Below are positions 8,565 to 16,268 of a stretch of DNA of 64,000 nt, piece after piece (the first letter of the stretch is position 1; every line of letters starts with the position of its first letter). The translations under genes and the position numbers were made by a program. This DNA comes from JAHEKO01 sp965212505 (GTDB taxonomy: Bacteria; Acidobacteriota; Thermoanaerobaculia; Multivoradales; JAHEKO01): NCBI GenBank assembly GCA_965212505.1, contig OZ243123.1, positions 2,046,001 through 2,110,000 on the forward strand. Reading direction: 5' to 3'. The notes below the pieces were generated by a model, which was not told the DNA's origin, ran no database searches, and was given only the letters and a program-made list of their open reading frames with translations.

Positions 8565-9368
8565 CTAGCCCGAGTGATTTCCGCGATACGAGATCAAAAA
8601 GTGCTGCCGACGGGTGCCGTAGTCGTTCTCGACCCACTGGAGGTCGAAACCGTAAGGTAGCGAGAGTCCGAACTCGAAGGTCGGAGCGACCTCCTCGATC
8701 CAGGGTTCGAGTGGCTCGAACGATGTCGAACTCGCGCGGACGCCTGCGCCGACGCGGAGCCCGATTCTTCGCGAGGCTCGGTATCGGAGCCTCGCCTGCA
8801 GGACAGCGTGATCCAGGTACCGCGGAGCCACATCCAGGCGGAAGATCGGTTCGACCACCAGTCGACGGTGGAGCCGGTAGTGTCCGGTCAGCGCCACGGA
8901 TGCTCTTCCGTAGTAGTCGGAAGCCTCGAGGTACCGAAGGTGGACCTCTCGGTCGTCGATCAGTCGGTGAATCGCGTTCTGTGTTCTCTCGCCGAGGAGG
9001 CCCTCCCCTACCCGAAGCGCGCCGAGGGTGAGGGTCGGTTGCCAGTGGCCGATGGGTGGCGCGTTCCAACTGACCGCGACAGCCGACTCGTCGAACCGAA
9101 GATCGTTGTCGGAGTCGGTGAAAGCGATCTCCTTGAGGCTCAGCTCGAAGGCGCCGCGGCCGAGCACGATCTCCCCCGCTGAGGTGTAGAGATCGTCATC
9201 GATGGTGTTGAAAGTGAAGAAGTCGTTGGTGAGTTGGATCGCCCTCAAGAGTGGGCGTCTGGGCGAGGGGGCCAAGCCGCTCTCTAGCCCCGCTGTCGGC
9301 GGCGCGCCGGCGGTCGCGAGCACCGCCGACAGCGTGGCGTTGAGGAGAACTGCGAGTGCTGCCGTCAC
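8565..9368 (-). CDS. Putative outer-membrane beta-barrel protein
   Basis: The protein has 267 residues with an N-terminal signal-like hydrophobic stretch (ALAVLLNATLSAVLATAGA). The remainder alternates short amphipathic strands rich in aromatic and charged residues and ends in a strand (RRQHFLISYRGNHSG) typical of barrels. The segment LTNDFFTFNTIDDDLYTSAG faintly recalls the N-terminus of LpxR-type lipid A deacylases, but the resemblance is too weak to assign function. It lies 43 bp upstream of the TIR fusion gene on the same strand and may be co-transcribed with it. Confidence 0.6.
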   Translation of the reverse strand: MTAALAVLLNATLSAVLATAGAPPTAGLESGLAPSPRRPLLRAIQLTNDFFTFNTIDDDLYTSAGEIVLGRGAFELSLKEIAFTDSDNDLRFDESAVAVSWNAPPIGHWQPTLTLGALRVGEGLLGERTQNAIHRLIDDREVHLRYLEASDYYGRASVALTGHYRLHRRLVVEPIFRLDVAPRYLDHAVLQARLRYRASRRIGLRVGAGVRASSTSFEPLEPWIEEVAPTFEFGLSLPYGFDLQWVENDYGTRRQHFLISYRGNHSG

Positions 9369-9533
9369 AACAGTAGATACTTCGGGCTCCGCGTAGGAGT
9401 GGTTTCATTCGGTCCAATGGATGGGAACCGACTGCCGCTCGCTCAATATTTCAACTTCGTACCACTCGCTGCACCACCGATCCGATCGCGGCACCGGGCT
9501 TGACCCAGGCCGTGCAACGCAGGAGGCTGAGCC

Positions 9534-10481
9534 ATGGTTCGTGCTGGCCTCTGCCTGTCGACTCTGCTGACACTGCTCGCTGGTGGCTCGCTGAGGGCCG
9601 AGGGCGAAGCGTGGCCCCACTTCGCCCACCCGAGCTGGTCTCGGCAAGGCGATCGGATTGCCCTCGACTGTGGACCCGGAGGGAAACTCGATCTCTGCCT
9701 TCTCGAGGTCGCCACCGGGAAGGTGATTCGATTGACGGCGACGGAGGGCGTGCAGGAGGCGGTGCCGGTCTTCTCTCCCGACGGAGAGCAACTTTCCTTT
9801 TCGCGCGAGTCGGAGGGGGTCTGGCGTCTGGCCGTTTTAACTCTGCGTACGATGAAGGTCAGCGAACTGGCTGAGCTCGACATGCCGTACGCGAGCTCGA
9901 GCACATGGCTCCCGGACGGTAGCCGGCTCTTCTTCGACAAGAAGAACGCGCAGGGCGATCACGACATCTTCGGTGTCGATCCCGACGGCAGAAGCCTCGA
10001 GCTGTTGATCGGTGGCCCGAACTCGCAACGGTTCCCTGCACTCTCCCCTGACGGTACCCAGCTGGCGTACACCGAGTTGGGCGAGGGCGCCGGCGACATC
10101 TACCTGGCCGCGGTGGACGGGAGCGGTCGACGGCGTTTGACCACCCACCCTGCCGACGAGGGCGTTCCGGTCTGGTCGCCCGACGGACAGCGACTGAGTT
10201 TCTATCGCAACGTGGGCGACAACATCGAGGTCTTCGTCACCGACCTCGACGGCAACGAGAGGCGAATCACCGAGCACCCGTCGACCGACATCTTCGGCCC
10301 CTTCGCCCCGGACGGTAGATCTCTGGTCTTCGAGTCGAATCGCGATCGGGATCCGTCAGGCTTCGACAAGGGGGCGGATCTCTATCGAGTTGACCTCGAG
10401 ACGCTCGCGGTCGAGCGGCTCACCGAGCCTGCGAGGTTCCCGCCGGCGAGCGCCGTCGTGGCGCCCGGCGACCTGAGGTAG
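9534..10481 (+). CDS. Periplasmic TolB-like beta-propeller (PD40/WD40-like repeat) protein
   Basis: This 315-residue protein has a signal peptide (GLCLSTLLTLLAGGSLRAEG) followed by about six PD40-type blades. The repeated core is (P)xFSPDGxxLxF/Y, seen as PVFSPDGEQLSFSR, PALSPDGTQLAYTE, PVWSPDGQRLSFYR and GPFAPDGRSLVFES. These propellers usually act as periplasmic protein-interaction platforms. The N-terminal TolB domain is absent, so this is not TolB itself. It is transcribed divergently from the beta-barrel gene and ends 9 bp before a remnant of an RTX tail. Confidence 0.85.
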   Translation: MVRAGLCLSTLLTLLAGGSLRAEGEAWPHFAHPSWSRQGDRIALDCGPGGKLDLCLLEVATGKVIRLTATEGVQEAVPVFSPDGEQLSFSRESEGVWRLAVLTLRTMKVSELAELDMPYASSSTWLPDGSRLFFDKKNAQGDHDIFGVDPDGRSLELLIGGPNSQRFPALSPDGTQLAYTELGEGAGDIYLAAVDGSGRRRLTTHPADEGVPVWSPDGQRLSFYRNVGDNIEVFVTDLDGNERRITEHPSTDIFGPFAPDGRSLVFESNRDRDPSGFDKGADLYRVDLETLAVERLTEPARFPPASAVVAPGDLR

Positions 10482-10489
10482 TTGGCCCC

Positions 10490-10612
10490 TCAGGGGAGCT
10501 TCTTGCTCTCCTCGCTGCCGCCGGCGGTACGTTTGCCCTTTGCCGCCGTTACCGACGTTGTCGCCGCCGTGCAGCGTCTCCTTCCCCTCGGTGCCCTTCA
10601 AGTTGTCGCTGC
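10490..10612 (-). pseudogene. Remnant of an RTX-type C-terminal tail
   Basis: This segment resembles the 3' end of the RTX-tailed protease gene at 13059-13185, starting from the same stop context (tcagggga) and with roughly 80% matching bases plus small indels by eye. A minus-strand frame still reads LKGTEGKETLHGGDNVGNGGKG, matching the Gly/Asp-rich repeats. Frameshifts and the lack of any upstream protease domain show that it is a fragment. It and the intact gene bracket the aminotransferase/cyclodeaminase pair. Confidence 0.6.
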
Positions 10613-10666
10613 AGGGTGGGCTGACGAAGGTCCGGTGGCTTCGGCGCGTCGGTCGGTCCTGCGAGT

Positions 10667-11578
10667 TCAGGGCAGTATGGTCGATGCGATCGCGATGTCC
10701 TGCGCTGCGATCCCGGTGAGATCTGCGATGGTGAGCTGGTCGTCTCTGGTGCGCCCGCTCGCTCGGGCGGCGAGGACGTCTCCGAGTTCGACGATGCCGG
10801 CCGAGTCGTCCATCGCGGAGAGCTCTCCGTGGTCGAGGCACTGGGCCCGGTTGTCGGCCACCAGGAGGTCCGCGCTCGACAAGACCGACGCCTCGACTTC
10901 GTGCTTGCCGGGCGCGTCGGCGCCGACGGCGGTGATGTGGATGCCGGGGCGGACCATCGGCTCGGTGATCAGAGGCACCCGGGCAGGCGTGGTGGTCACG
11001 ATGATGTCTGCGGCGTGCGCAGCGCGGGTGAGATCGCCAGCGACGACACAGGTCTCGTAGTCGTTGGCGACGGTTGCGGCCTTGTCTTCGGACCGACCCC
11101 AGATAGCGAACTCGAGTGGGCGATCGAAGAGGCGTCGGTGAGCTTCGAGCTGTTGGCGGGCCTGGACTCCGGTACCCACAATCAACACCTGCTTGGCGTC
11201 GGCGCGTGCGAGCGCTCGGCTGGCGATCGCGCCGCCGATGCCGGTTCGCAGGTCGGTCAGGAGCATTTCGTCGTGCAGGATGGCGCGGACGGCGCCGGTC
11301 TCGGCGGAGAGCACAAGCGACAGGCCGTTGTTCGTGGGCGCGTCGCTGGGGTCGTTGTGAGGGAACCCCGTGGCCACCTTGATCACGAAGATGTCGTCGC
11401 CGCGGCGGTAGCCGTATTTGATGTGACAGTCGGCGTCCTGCGCGGGGAAGGTGATGTGGCCGACCGGTGGGAGTTCGATCGCGCCGGCGCTGGCCGCTCG
11501 ATAGGCGGTCTCGATAGCCGCAGCGGCCCGGTCGAAATCGATTCGGGCGGCAATCTCGTCTCGGGTGAGAAAGATCAT
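10667..11578 (-). CDS. Ornithine cyclodeaminase / mu-crystallin family NAD(P)-dependent enzyme
   Basis: The protein has 303 residues from the ATG at 11578; an open frame continues upstream but overlaps the aminotransferase and lacks homology. The Rossmann segment VLIVGTGVQARQQLEAH (near residue 125) and HITAVGADAPGKHEV are diagnostic of the OCD/mu-crystallin family. Members include ornithine cyclodeaminase, alanine dehydrogenase (archaeal type), ketimine reductases and SbnB. The start lies 4 bp after the aminotransferase stop, so the two are co-translated and probably act on one amino-acid-derived metabolite. Exact substrate unknown. Confidence 0.88.
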   Translation of the reverse strand: MIFLTRDEIAARIDFDRAAAAIETAYRAASAGAIELPPVGHITFPAQDADCHIKYGYRRGDDIFVIKVATGFPHNDPSDAPTNNGLSLVLSAETGAVRAILHDEMLLTDLRTGIGGAIASRALARADAKQVLIVGTGVQARQQLEAHRRLFDRPLEFAIWGRSEDKAATVANDYETCVVAGDLTRAAHAADIIVTTTPARVPLITEPMVRPGIHITAVGADAPGKHEVEASVLSSADLLVADNRAQCLDHGELSAMDDSAGIVELGDVLAARASGRTRDDQLTIADLTGIAAQDIAIASTILP

Positions 11579-11582
11579 CTGG

Positions 11583-12719
11583 TCACGCAGCCCTGCTCTG
11601 CTCCATGTGTCTCGCCATCGCCTCGATACCGGCGTCGAGCCCCTTTCGGCCGTAGCCGAGGCGGAACCGGTCCGTGATGCTCGGGCCAACCGTGGAGTGA
11701 TAGATCGATGATGGGAGTAGGAGCACCCCTGCCTCTTCGATCAGGCGCTTGCAGAACTCTTCGACGGCGTCTCCGCCGAGGTACCGGGGGAACCCCATGC
11801 AGGACCCATCGGGTCGGCTCCATTCGAAGAGGTCCGGGTATCGTGCGAAGAACGCATCCCACTTGGGCAGGTTTTCATCGACGATGGCGCAGTTGCGGGC
11901 GATGATCTGGTCGCGATTCTCGAGCGCGATGACGGCAAGCCGCTCGCTCGGGCCCGAGTTGCAGATCGAGAGGTAGTGCTTGAGTCGCTCCATTCGCTCG
12001 AGGACGTCGCGATCCTGGCTGACGATCCAGCCGACTCTGAGCCCGGGTAAGCCAAGCGCCTTCGACGTGACGTTCAGTGAGAGGCCGCGTTCGTAGACAT
12101 CGGCGATGAACGGGAGATGCTCGGTTCCGGTCGGGCCGAGGCCATGGAATATCTCGTCGTGGAGGATGTAGATGCCGTGATGTCGGCAGAGCTCGACGAG
12201 AGCATCGTATCGATCGCGAGGGAGGATCGTTCCCGTCGGGTTGTGCGGGAAATTCATGGTGAGGAGACGTGTGTTGGGCCGGATCGCTTCGGCAACTCGA
12301 TCGATATCGAGTGACCAGTTGTCTTGGGAATCTAACGCCACCCCGGTCGCCTCGCAGATCGCAAGCGGGAGGGTTTCGTGGCTCTGATAGTTCGGCGTAA
12401 CGACGATTGCGTGCGCGTCGGAGTCCAGCAAGACACTGTTGGCGGCAAAGATCCCCTCGCTGGCTCCCACAAAGCACAGCACGTGGTCTGCGGAGAGGCT
12501 TGTGTGGAATTTGGCGATCGTTTCGCGGAGGTCCGGTGCGCCCCATGTCTCGGTGTACCCGAGCCACATCTCCCCGAAGTCGCGCCGCTGCGCATCGGTG
12601 CCCAGGGCGAGGAGCTCGGCGATCGACATCGCTTCCGCGTCGGACGCGGTCAGGTGGAACTTGGCCCTGAATTCCCAGGTGGCGAAGTGGGTCTCTAGAC
12701 GAAAGTCCGGGAGCTGCAT
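11583..12719 (-). CDS. PLP-dependent class I/II aminotransferase
   Basis: The protein has 378 residues with fold-type I features: MNFPHNPTGTILPRD near residue 175, the HDEIFHGLG Asp that binds the PLP pyridine nitrogen, and TSKALGLPGLRVGW near 240 with the Schiff-base lysine. The N-terminus (LPDFRLETHFATWEFRAKFHLTASDAE) resembles the capreomycidine-synthase-like branch of aminotransferases. AGGA sits 8 nt before the ATG. It is followed at once by the OCD-like enzyme. The pairing hints at synthesis or breakdown of an unusual amino acid rather than central metabolism. Confidence 0.88.
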   Translation of the reverse strand: MQLPDFRLETHFATWEFRAKFHLTASDAEAMSIAELLALGTDAQRRDFGEMWLGYTETWGAPDLRETIAKFHTSLSADHVLCFVGASEGIFAANSVLLDSDAHAIVVTPNYQSHETLPLAICEATGVALDSQDNWSLDIDRVAEAIRPNTRLLTMNFPHNPTGTILPRDRYDALVELCRHHGIYILHDEIFHGLGPTGTEHLPFIADVYERGLSLNVTSKALGLPGLRVGWIVSQDRDVLERMERLKHYLSICNSGPSERLAVIALENRDQIIARNCAIVDENLPKWDAFFARYPDLFEWSRPDGSCMGFPRYLGGDAVEEFCKRLIEEAGVLLLPSSIYHSTVGPSITDRFRLGYGRKGLDAGIEAMARHMEQSRAA

Positions 12720-13058
12720 GGGCGAATCCTACTGTGAAGGCGGATCGAGACTCACCAGGGCCGACGGCATCGAAGCTCCCCGTTGGACGAGAACGCTCTC
12801 GAACCAACGGGCACCGACATAGCCGCCAGACGGGCGATGGGTGATCTTCGAACAACGCGCGACCGGAATCGTCCGGTTGCGACGGGGCGCCGATCTCTCC
12901 TCGGGTCGCGCTCGAGCGGTTGGTGGGAACGTCGATGGCCAGAAAGTGCCCGACTCGCTCAGCCGGGCGACCTCCTGCTACCGGCCTACAGCGTCATTGT
13001 TTTGCGAAGCCTTGCGGCCAGCAAGCCCAAGCCATCAACGTCGCCAGGCGGCGCAACG
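12720..13058. other. Intergenic region, nothing recognised
   Basis: These 339 bp lie upstream of the aminotransferase pair and downstream of the RTX protease. I find no gene, no strong promoter hexamers and no terminator. One weak hairpin (CTTGC-ggcca-GCAAG near 13010) has no T-tract. Confidence 0.4.
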
Positions 13059-14678
13059 TCAGGGGATCTTCTTGGTCTTCTCGCAGCCGCCGGCGGCGTC
13101 TTTGCCCTTGCCGCCATTGCAGATGTCGTCGCCTTCGCCACCGTGCAGCGCGTCGTTCCCCTTGGCGCCCTTCAGGTTGTCGTCGCCCGGTCCGCCGGAG
13201 AGACAGTCCCGGCCGCCCTTGCCTTCGAGCCGGTCGTTCCCCTCGAGGCCGCAGATGATGTCGTCTCCGGTTGTTCCCAGGAGCACGTCGTCGTTAGCGG
13301 TGCCGAGGATTGCGGCCGGATCGGAGCAGTCACAAGCCGAGTCGAGGCCGTCGGCGGTCAGAGGTTTCTTCTTCTTCGCGCCGAGTGCCTTGCGCACCTT
13401 GGCGATCTGGAAGAACTCCTTCACCGGGCCGTAGCAGTCGAAGCCACTCGTGTTCTGGCAGGAAGCGACGCCGCCGGTCAGGACGCCGACGACCTGGCGC
13501 TTGTCCTGGTCGAGAATTGGCGAGCCTGACGATCCGGGCTCGGTAGTGCCTTCGTCCCAGACGGTGAGCCAGTGATCGGGCAGGCCGCCCTGGCCGCACT
13601 TCGTCAGCGGATCGTCGTCGAAGGAGATCGCCTTCTCGTCGCCGGACGGGTGGTGAATGCCAACCGACTGCTGCGGCGTCTCTCCGGATCGGTCCCAGCC
13701 GAGGTAGAAGGTACCGAATCGGCCGTCGGGAATCTCGTCGAGCTCGAGCAGCAGGCCGTCGAGATCGAAGTCGCCGGCAACGAAGGTCGAACCCTGTTGG
13801 TTGTCGGCGAGCGAGCCGCCGGAGAGCTGACCGCACTTGGGCGAGTGGAAGTTCCAGTAGACGACCACTGTGTGGTCGTTGGAGCTACTGACATTGCAGT
13901 GGAACGCTGAGAGGAAGAACGGCCGGTACGAGTTCCGCGCGTCATTGATCAGTGCGCCCGTGCAGAGAAACTGCCCGGCGATCGTGTAGCGGGCAACGCT
14001 CTGGATCTCGTTCCGCCAGTCCTTGCCGTCCTTGCAGTTGACGTCGATGTTGCAGCTGCCCGGGAGGGTCTTGAGGCCGCCGAAGGCGTCACGGTAGCCC
14101 ACACCGATCTGGGTCAAAACAAGCTCGGGGTCGAACGGCACGCCGAACGGCAGGTAGAGCTCGATCACCGCCCGGTCGCCTGGAATCAACGGTGTCCAGA
14201 GCTCCCGATGCTGCTTGTTGTCGCGCTTGGCGAACGGGCCCTCGAAATAGCCGTCCTTCTCACTCCAGACGTGGAGCGTCGCGCCCTCCGGTAGGCGGTA
14301 GCGCGTGAAGCCAAAGTTGAGATCGGTGGCACCCGGAGCCGACACCCGCAGGCGCCAGAGTTGCGCTCCGTTCGGAAGATCGGTCCAGCTGCCATGCGTT
14401 GCCGGGCTCACCTCGACGGCGCGCGGCTCGGCGATCCGTAGGGGCTGCCCCAGCTTCATGTCGGCCTCGTCCGCCTTGCGCAGAGACACGGCATCGGCAG
14501 CTGCGAGCTCGAGCACGGCGACCTCAGAAAGCGGTAGCCCCCCGATGTCGCGGCTCCTCGGCGGCGCCTCTTGCCGCGCAAACGCGGAACCGGTCAGCAC
14601 GAGGACGAGAGCAAGAGCACCGAGCCCTCGTGCGAGGCTGGGACTGCAGACGGTAAGGAACTGTCGTGGGGTCTTCAT
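13059..14678 (-). CDS. Secreted lysyl-endopeptidase-like S1 protease with C-terminal RTX-type repeats
   Basis: The protein has 539 residues from the ATG at 14678, chosen because GGAGGAG lies 7 nt upstream and a signal peptide follows directly (LGALALVLVLTGSAFA). Residues about 200-430 form a trypsin-like domain closest to Achromobacter protease I: FLCTGALINDARNSYRPFFLSAFHC with His260, an Asp in DFDLDGLLLEL (303-311), and Ser384 in EPGSSGSP. The N-terminal region (90-200) is a beta-rich prodomain-like part. Residues about 458-530 are RTX-like nonapeptides (GTTGDDIICGLEGNDRLEG) with interspersed cysteines. A signal peptide together with RTX repeats suggests Sec export with calcium-stabilised folding. 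Confidence 0.88.
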   Translation of the reverse strand: MKTPRQFLTVCSPSLARGLGALALVLVLTGSAFARQEAPPRSRDIGGLPLSEVAVLELAAADAVSLRKADEADMKLGQPLRIAEPRAVEVSPATHGSWTDLPNGAQLWRLRVSAPGATDLNFGFTRYRLPEGATLHVWSEKDGYFEGPFAKRDNKQHRELWTPLIPGDRAVIELYLPFGVPFDPELVLTQIGVGYRDAFGGLKTLPGSCNIDVNCKDGKDWRNEIQSVARYTIAGQFLCTGALINDARNSYRPFFLSAFHCNVSSSNDHTVVVYWNFHSPKCGQLSGGSLADNQQGSTFVAGDFDLDGLLLELDEIPDGRFGTFYLGWDRSGETPQQSVGIHHPSGDEKAISFDDDPLTKCGQGGLPDHWLTVWDEGTTEPGSSGSPILDQDKRQVVGVLTGGVASCQNTSGFDCYGPVKEFFQIAKVRKALGAKKKKPLTADGLDSACDCSDPAAILGTANDDVLLGTTGDDIICGLEGNDRLEGKGGRDCLSGGPGDDNLKGAKGNDALHGGEGDDICNGGKGKDAAGGCEKTKKIP

Positions 14679-14789
14679 TGCGGGTCTCCTCCGCTGCACA
14701 CTGTTGGCCTTCAACTGTAAGACGAGCGTATTCGAGTCAGTCCTTCGCTGCAATGAAGTACGACGCAACTGAGCGTTAGGATGCGGGGT

Positions 14790-15602
14790 ATGCGAATCGT
14801 CGACGCCTGGATCCAGCACCCGACTGCACGGTTTCTGCGGCAGCCGATCTTCGCCTCTCTGTTGCGCTGGACACGCCAGGAGGAGTTTCCCGAGATTCCG
14901 CTCGCAGCGACCCTCGCAACACTCGATCAAGCCGGCGTCGACAAGGCGCTCACCGCTGCCTGGTGGGGCCCCTCCGGAGCGTGGATCTCCAACGACGAGG
15001 TGGCCGAGGCGGTTTCGAACAGCGGCGGCCGCCTCCTGGGGGTCGCCTCGGTCGACCTGCGCCGGCCTATGGACGCAGTGCGTGAGCTCCGCAGAGCCGT
15101 TCGAGAGCTCGACTTTCGCGCGCTACGGGTCGTCCCCTGGCTCTGGGAGCTACCCCCCGACGATCGCCGCTACTACCCGCTCTACGCCGAGTGTGTCGAG
15201 TTGGAGGTGCCGTTCTGTCTGCAGGTGGGGCACACCGGACCGCTCATGACCTCCGAGACCGGCCGGCCGATTCCGTATCTGGAGAACGTCGCCCTGGAGT
15301 TCCCCGAACTCAAGATCGTCGCCGGCCACATCGGTGCGCCGTGGACAGCCGAGATCATCTCTCTGGCGACCAAATTCGAAAATCTCTACATCGATACGTC
15401 GGCCTACAAGTGCTCTCGCTATCCGGCCGACTTCGTCGAGTTTCTCCAGGGTCGAGGGGCTCGGAAGGTGCTCTTCGGGAGTAACTATCCGATGCTCACG
15501 CCGGCCACCTGCCTCGAGGGACTCGAGGCGCTCGGACTCGACGAACGCGCGAAGTCGGCCTTCCTGTGCGGCAATGCCGCGAGCGTATTCCGCCTCGACT
15601 GA
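14790..15602 (+). CDS. Amidohydrolase 2 family TIM-barrel protein
   Basis: The protein has 270 residues from the ATG at 14790; an ATG three codons earlier has no room for its ribosome site, whereas AGGAT lies 8-9 nt before 14790. It has the ACMSD/amidohydrolase-2 layout: MRIVDAWIQHPT at the start, PFCLQVGHTGP near residue 145, IVAGHIGAPW near 177, IDTSAY near 203 and KVLFGSNYPM near 230. The usual N-terminal HxH metal pair is not evident (DAWIQHP), as in members of the family that lack one metal ligand. Substrate unknown. It is divergent from the RTX protease. Confidence 0.82.
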   Translation: MRIVDAWIQHPTARFLRQPIFASLLRWTRQEEFPEIPLAATLATLDQAGVDKALTAAWWGPSGAWISNDEVAEAVSNSGGRLLGVASVDLRRPMDAVRELRRAVRELDFRALRVVPWLWELPPDDRRYYPLYAECVELEVPFCLQVGHTGPLMTSETGRPIPYLENVALEFPELKIVAGHIGAPWTAEIISLATKFENLYIDTSAYKCSRYPADFVEFLQGRGARKVLFGSNYPMLTPATCLEGLEALGLDERAKSAFLCGNAASVFRLD

Positions 15603-15910
15603 ACGGAATACGTCGTTTCTTGCTCCGCAGAGGGTATTGGTGTGCGGATTCACCGGAACTAACCGGTGACCGCCGAAATTTTGGCGCGCCCTCACTTCGG
15701 ACACCGATTCTGTCGGCGCACAGCGGGCTCTCGATGCGTTCCTGCTCTAGCGAAACGCTAAGAGCTACTTGGCGATCCGCAAACCGGAGACAGCCGACTA
15801 GAGCCTGCTAAAGACTTTGGCACGGTGGTTGCCATAGAAGACGGGTGCTGCGCGGCCGACCCGCCAGCACCTCCTTTTGATCTCGCCCGCGCTCCGTCGC
15901 GGGCAACTTT
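15603..15910. other. Hairpin-rich non-coding region, candidate small RNA
   Basis: This 308-bp gap between an amidohydrolase and a PilZ gene contains several perfect stems: CACCGG-AACTAA-CCGGTG (15651-15668), GCTC+TAGCG-AAA-CGCTA+GAGC with one bulged A (15744-15765), TGGCA-7-TGCCA (15818-15834), and GGTGCTG-14-CAGCACC (15844-15871). It ends in an intrinsic terminator. I recognise no known RNA family and no ORF. Confidence 0.4.
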
Positions 15911-15912
15911 TT
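15885..15912 (+). terminator. Intrinsic terminator
   Basis: The stem GCCCGCG (15885-15891) and CGCGGGC (15898-15904), with loop CTCCGT, is followed by AAC and five T residues (15908-15912). It would stop plus-strand transcription from the amidohydrolase or from the hairpin-rich region and lies against the PilZ stop codon. Confidence 0.7.
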
Positions 15913-16258
15913 ATGGGTCCGGCTCGACGTAGGGTCGCAAGCCGCGCCAGAAGCTGTCGTCACCCACCGCGCCGATCGAGTCGAAAGCGATCCCCACCTC
16001 CCACGACGCGAGCGGCGCCTTGTCGTCGTCGACCGGGGCCAACGGCTTGGCCCAGCGGACGTGCGCGCGAATGTCGACCGCCTCCTCGCGGTAGACCAGC
16101 TGAACGTCCACCAGGTCCCCCGTCGAGGCCGAGATCGCGGTCGCCAGCCGAAGGCCGGAGCGACCGAGCTCGACAACCTCGCCGGGTAACGTCTGCGAGA
16201 CGAAGTGGATGTCGGCGATCGGGAAGCGCGCCGTTCTGCGGCGCTGTTGCTCTCTCAG
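15911..16258 (-). CDS. PilZ-domain protein, start codon unclear
   Basis: Up to 115 residues in one frame match a PilZ c-di-GMP-binding domain: REQQRRRTARFPIADIHF at the N-terminus supplies the RxxxR-type arginine cluster, then VELGRSGLRLAT, VDVQLVYREEAVDIRAHVRWAKP and WEVGIAFDSIG. An in-frame TGA lies upstream inside the end of the TolC-like gene, and no ATG, GTG or TTG occurs between it and the arginine motif. The only near-start is a CTG at 16258. The first GTG (codon DLVDVQ) would remove the ligand-binding arginines. The gene follows the TolC-like gene and may rely on coupling, a CTG start or a frameshift. Confidence 0.65.
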   Translation of the reverse strand: MREQQRRRTARFPIADIHFVSQTLPGEVVELGRSGLRLATAISASTGDLVDVQLVYREEAVDIRAHVRWAKPLAPVDDDKAPLASWEVGIAFDSIGAVGDDSFWRGLRPYVEPDP

Positions 16259-16268
16259 AGAGCCGACT

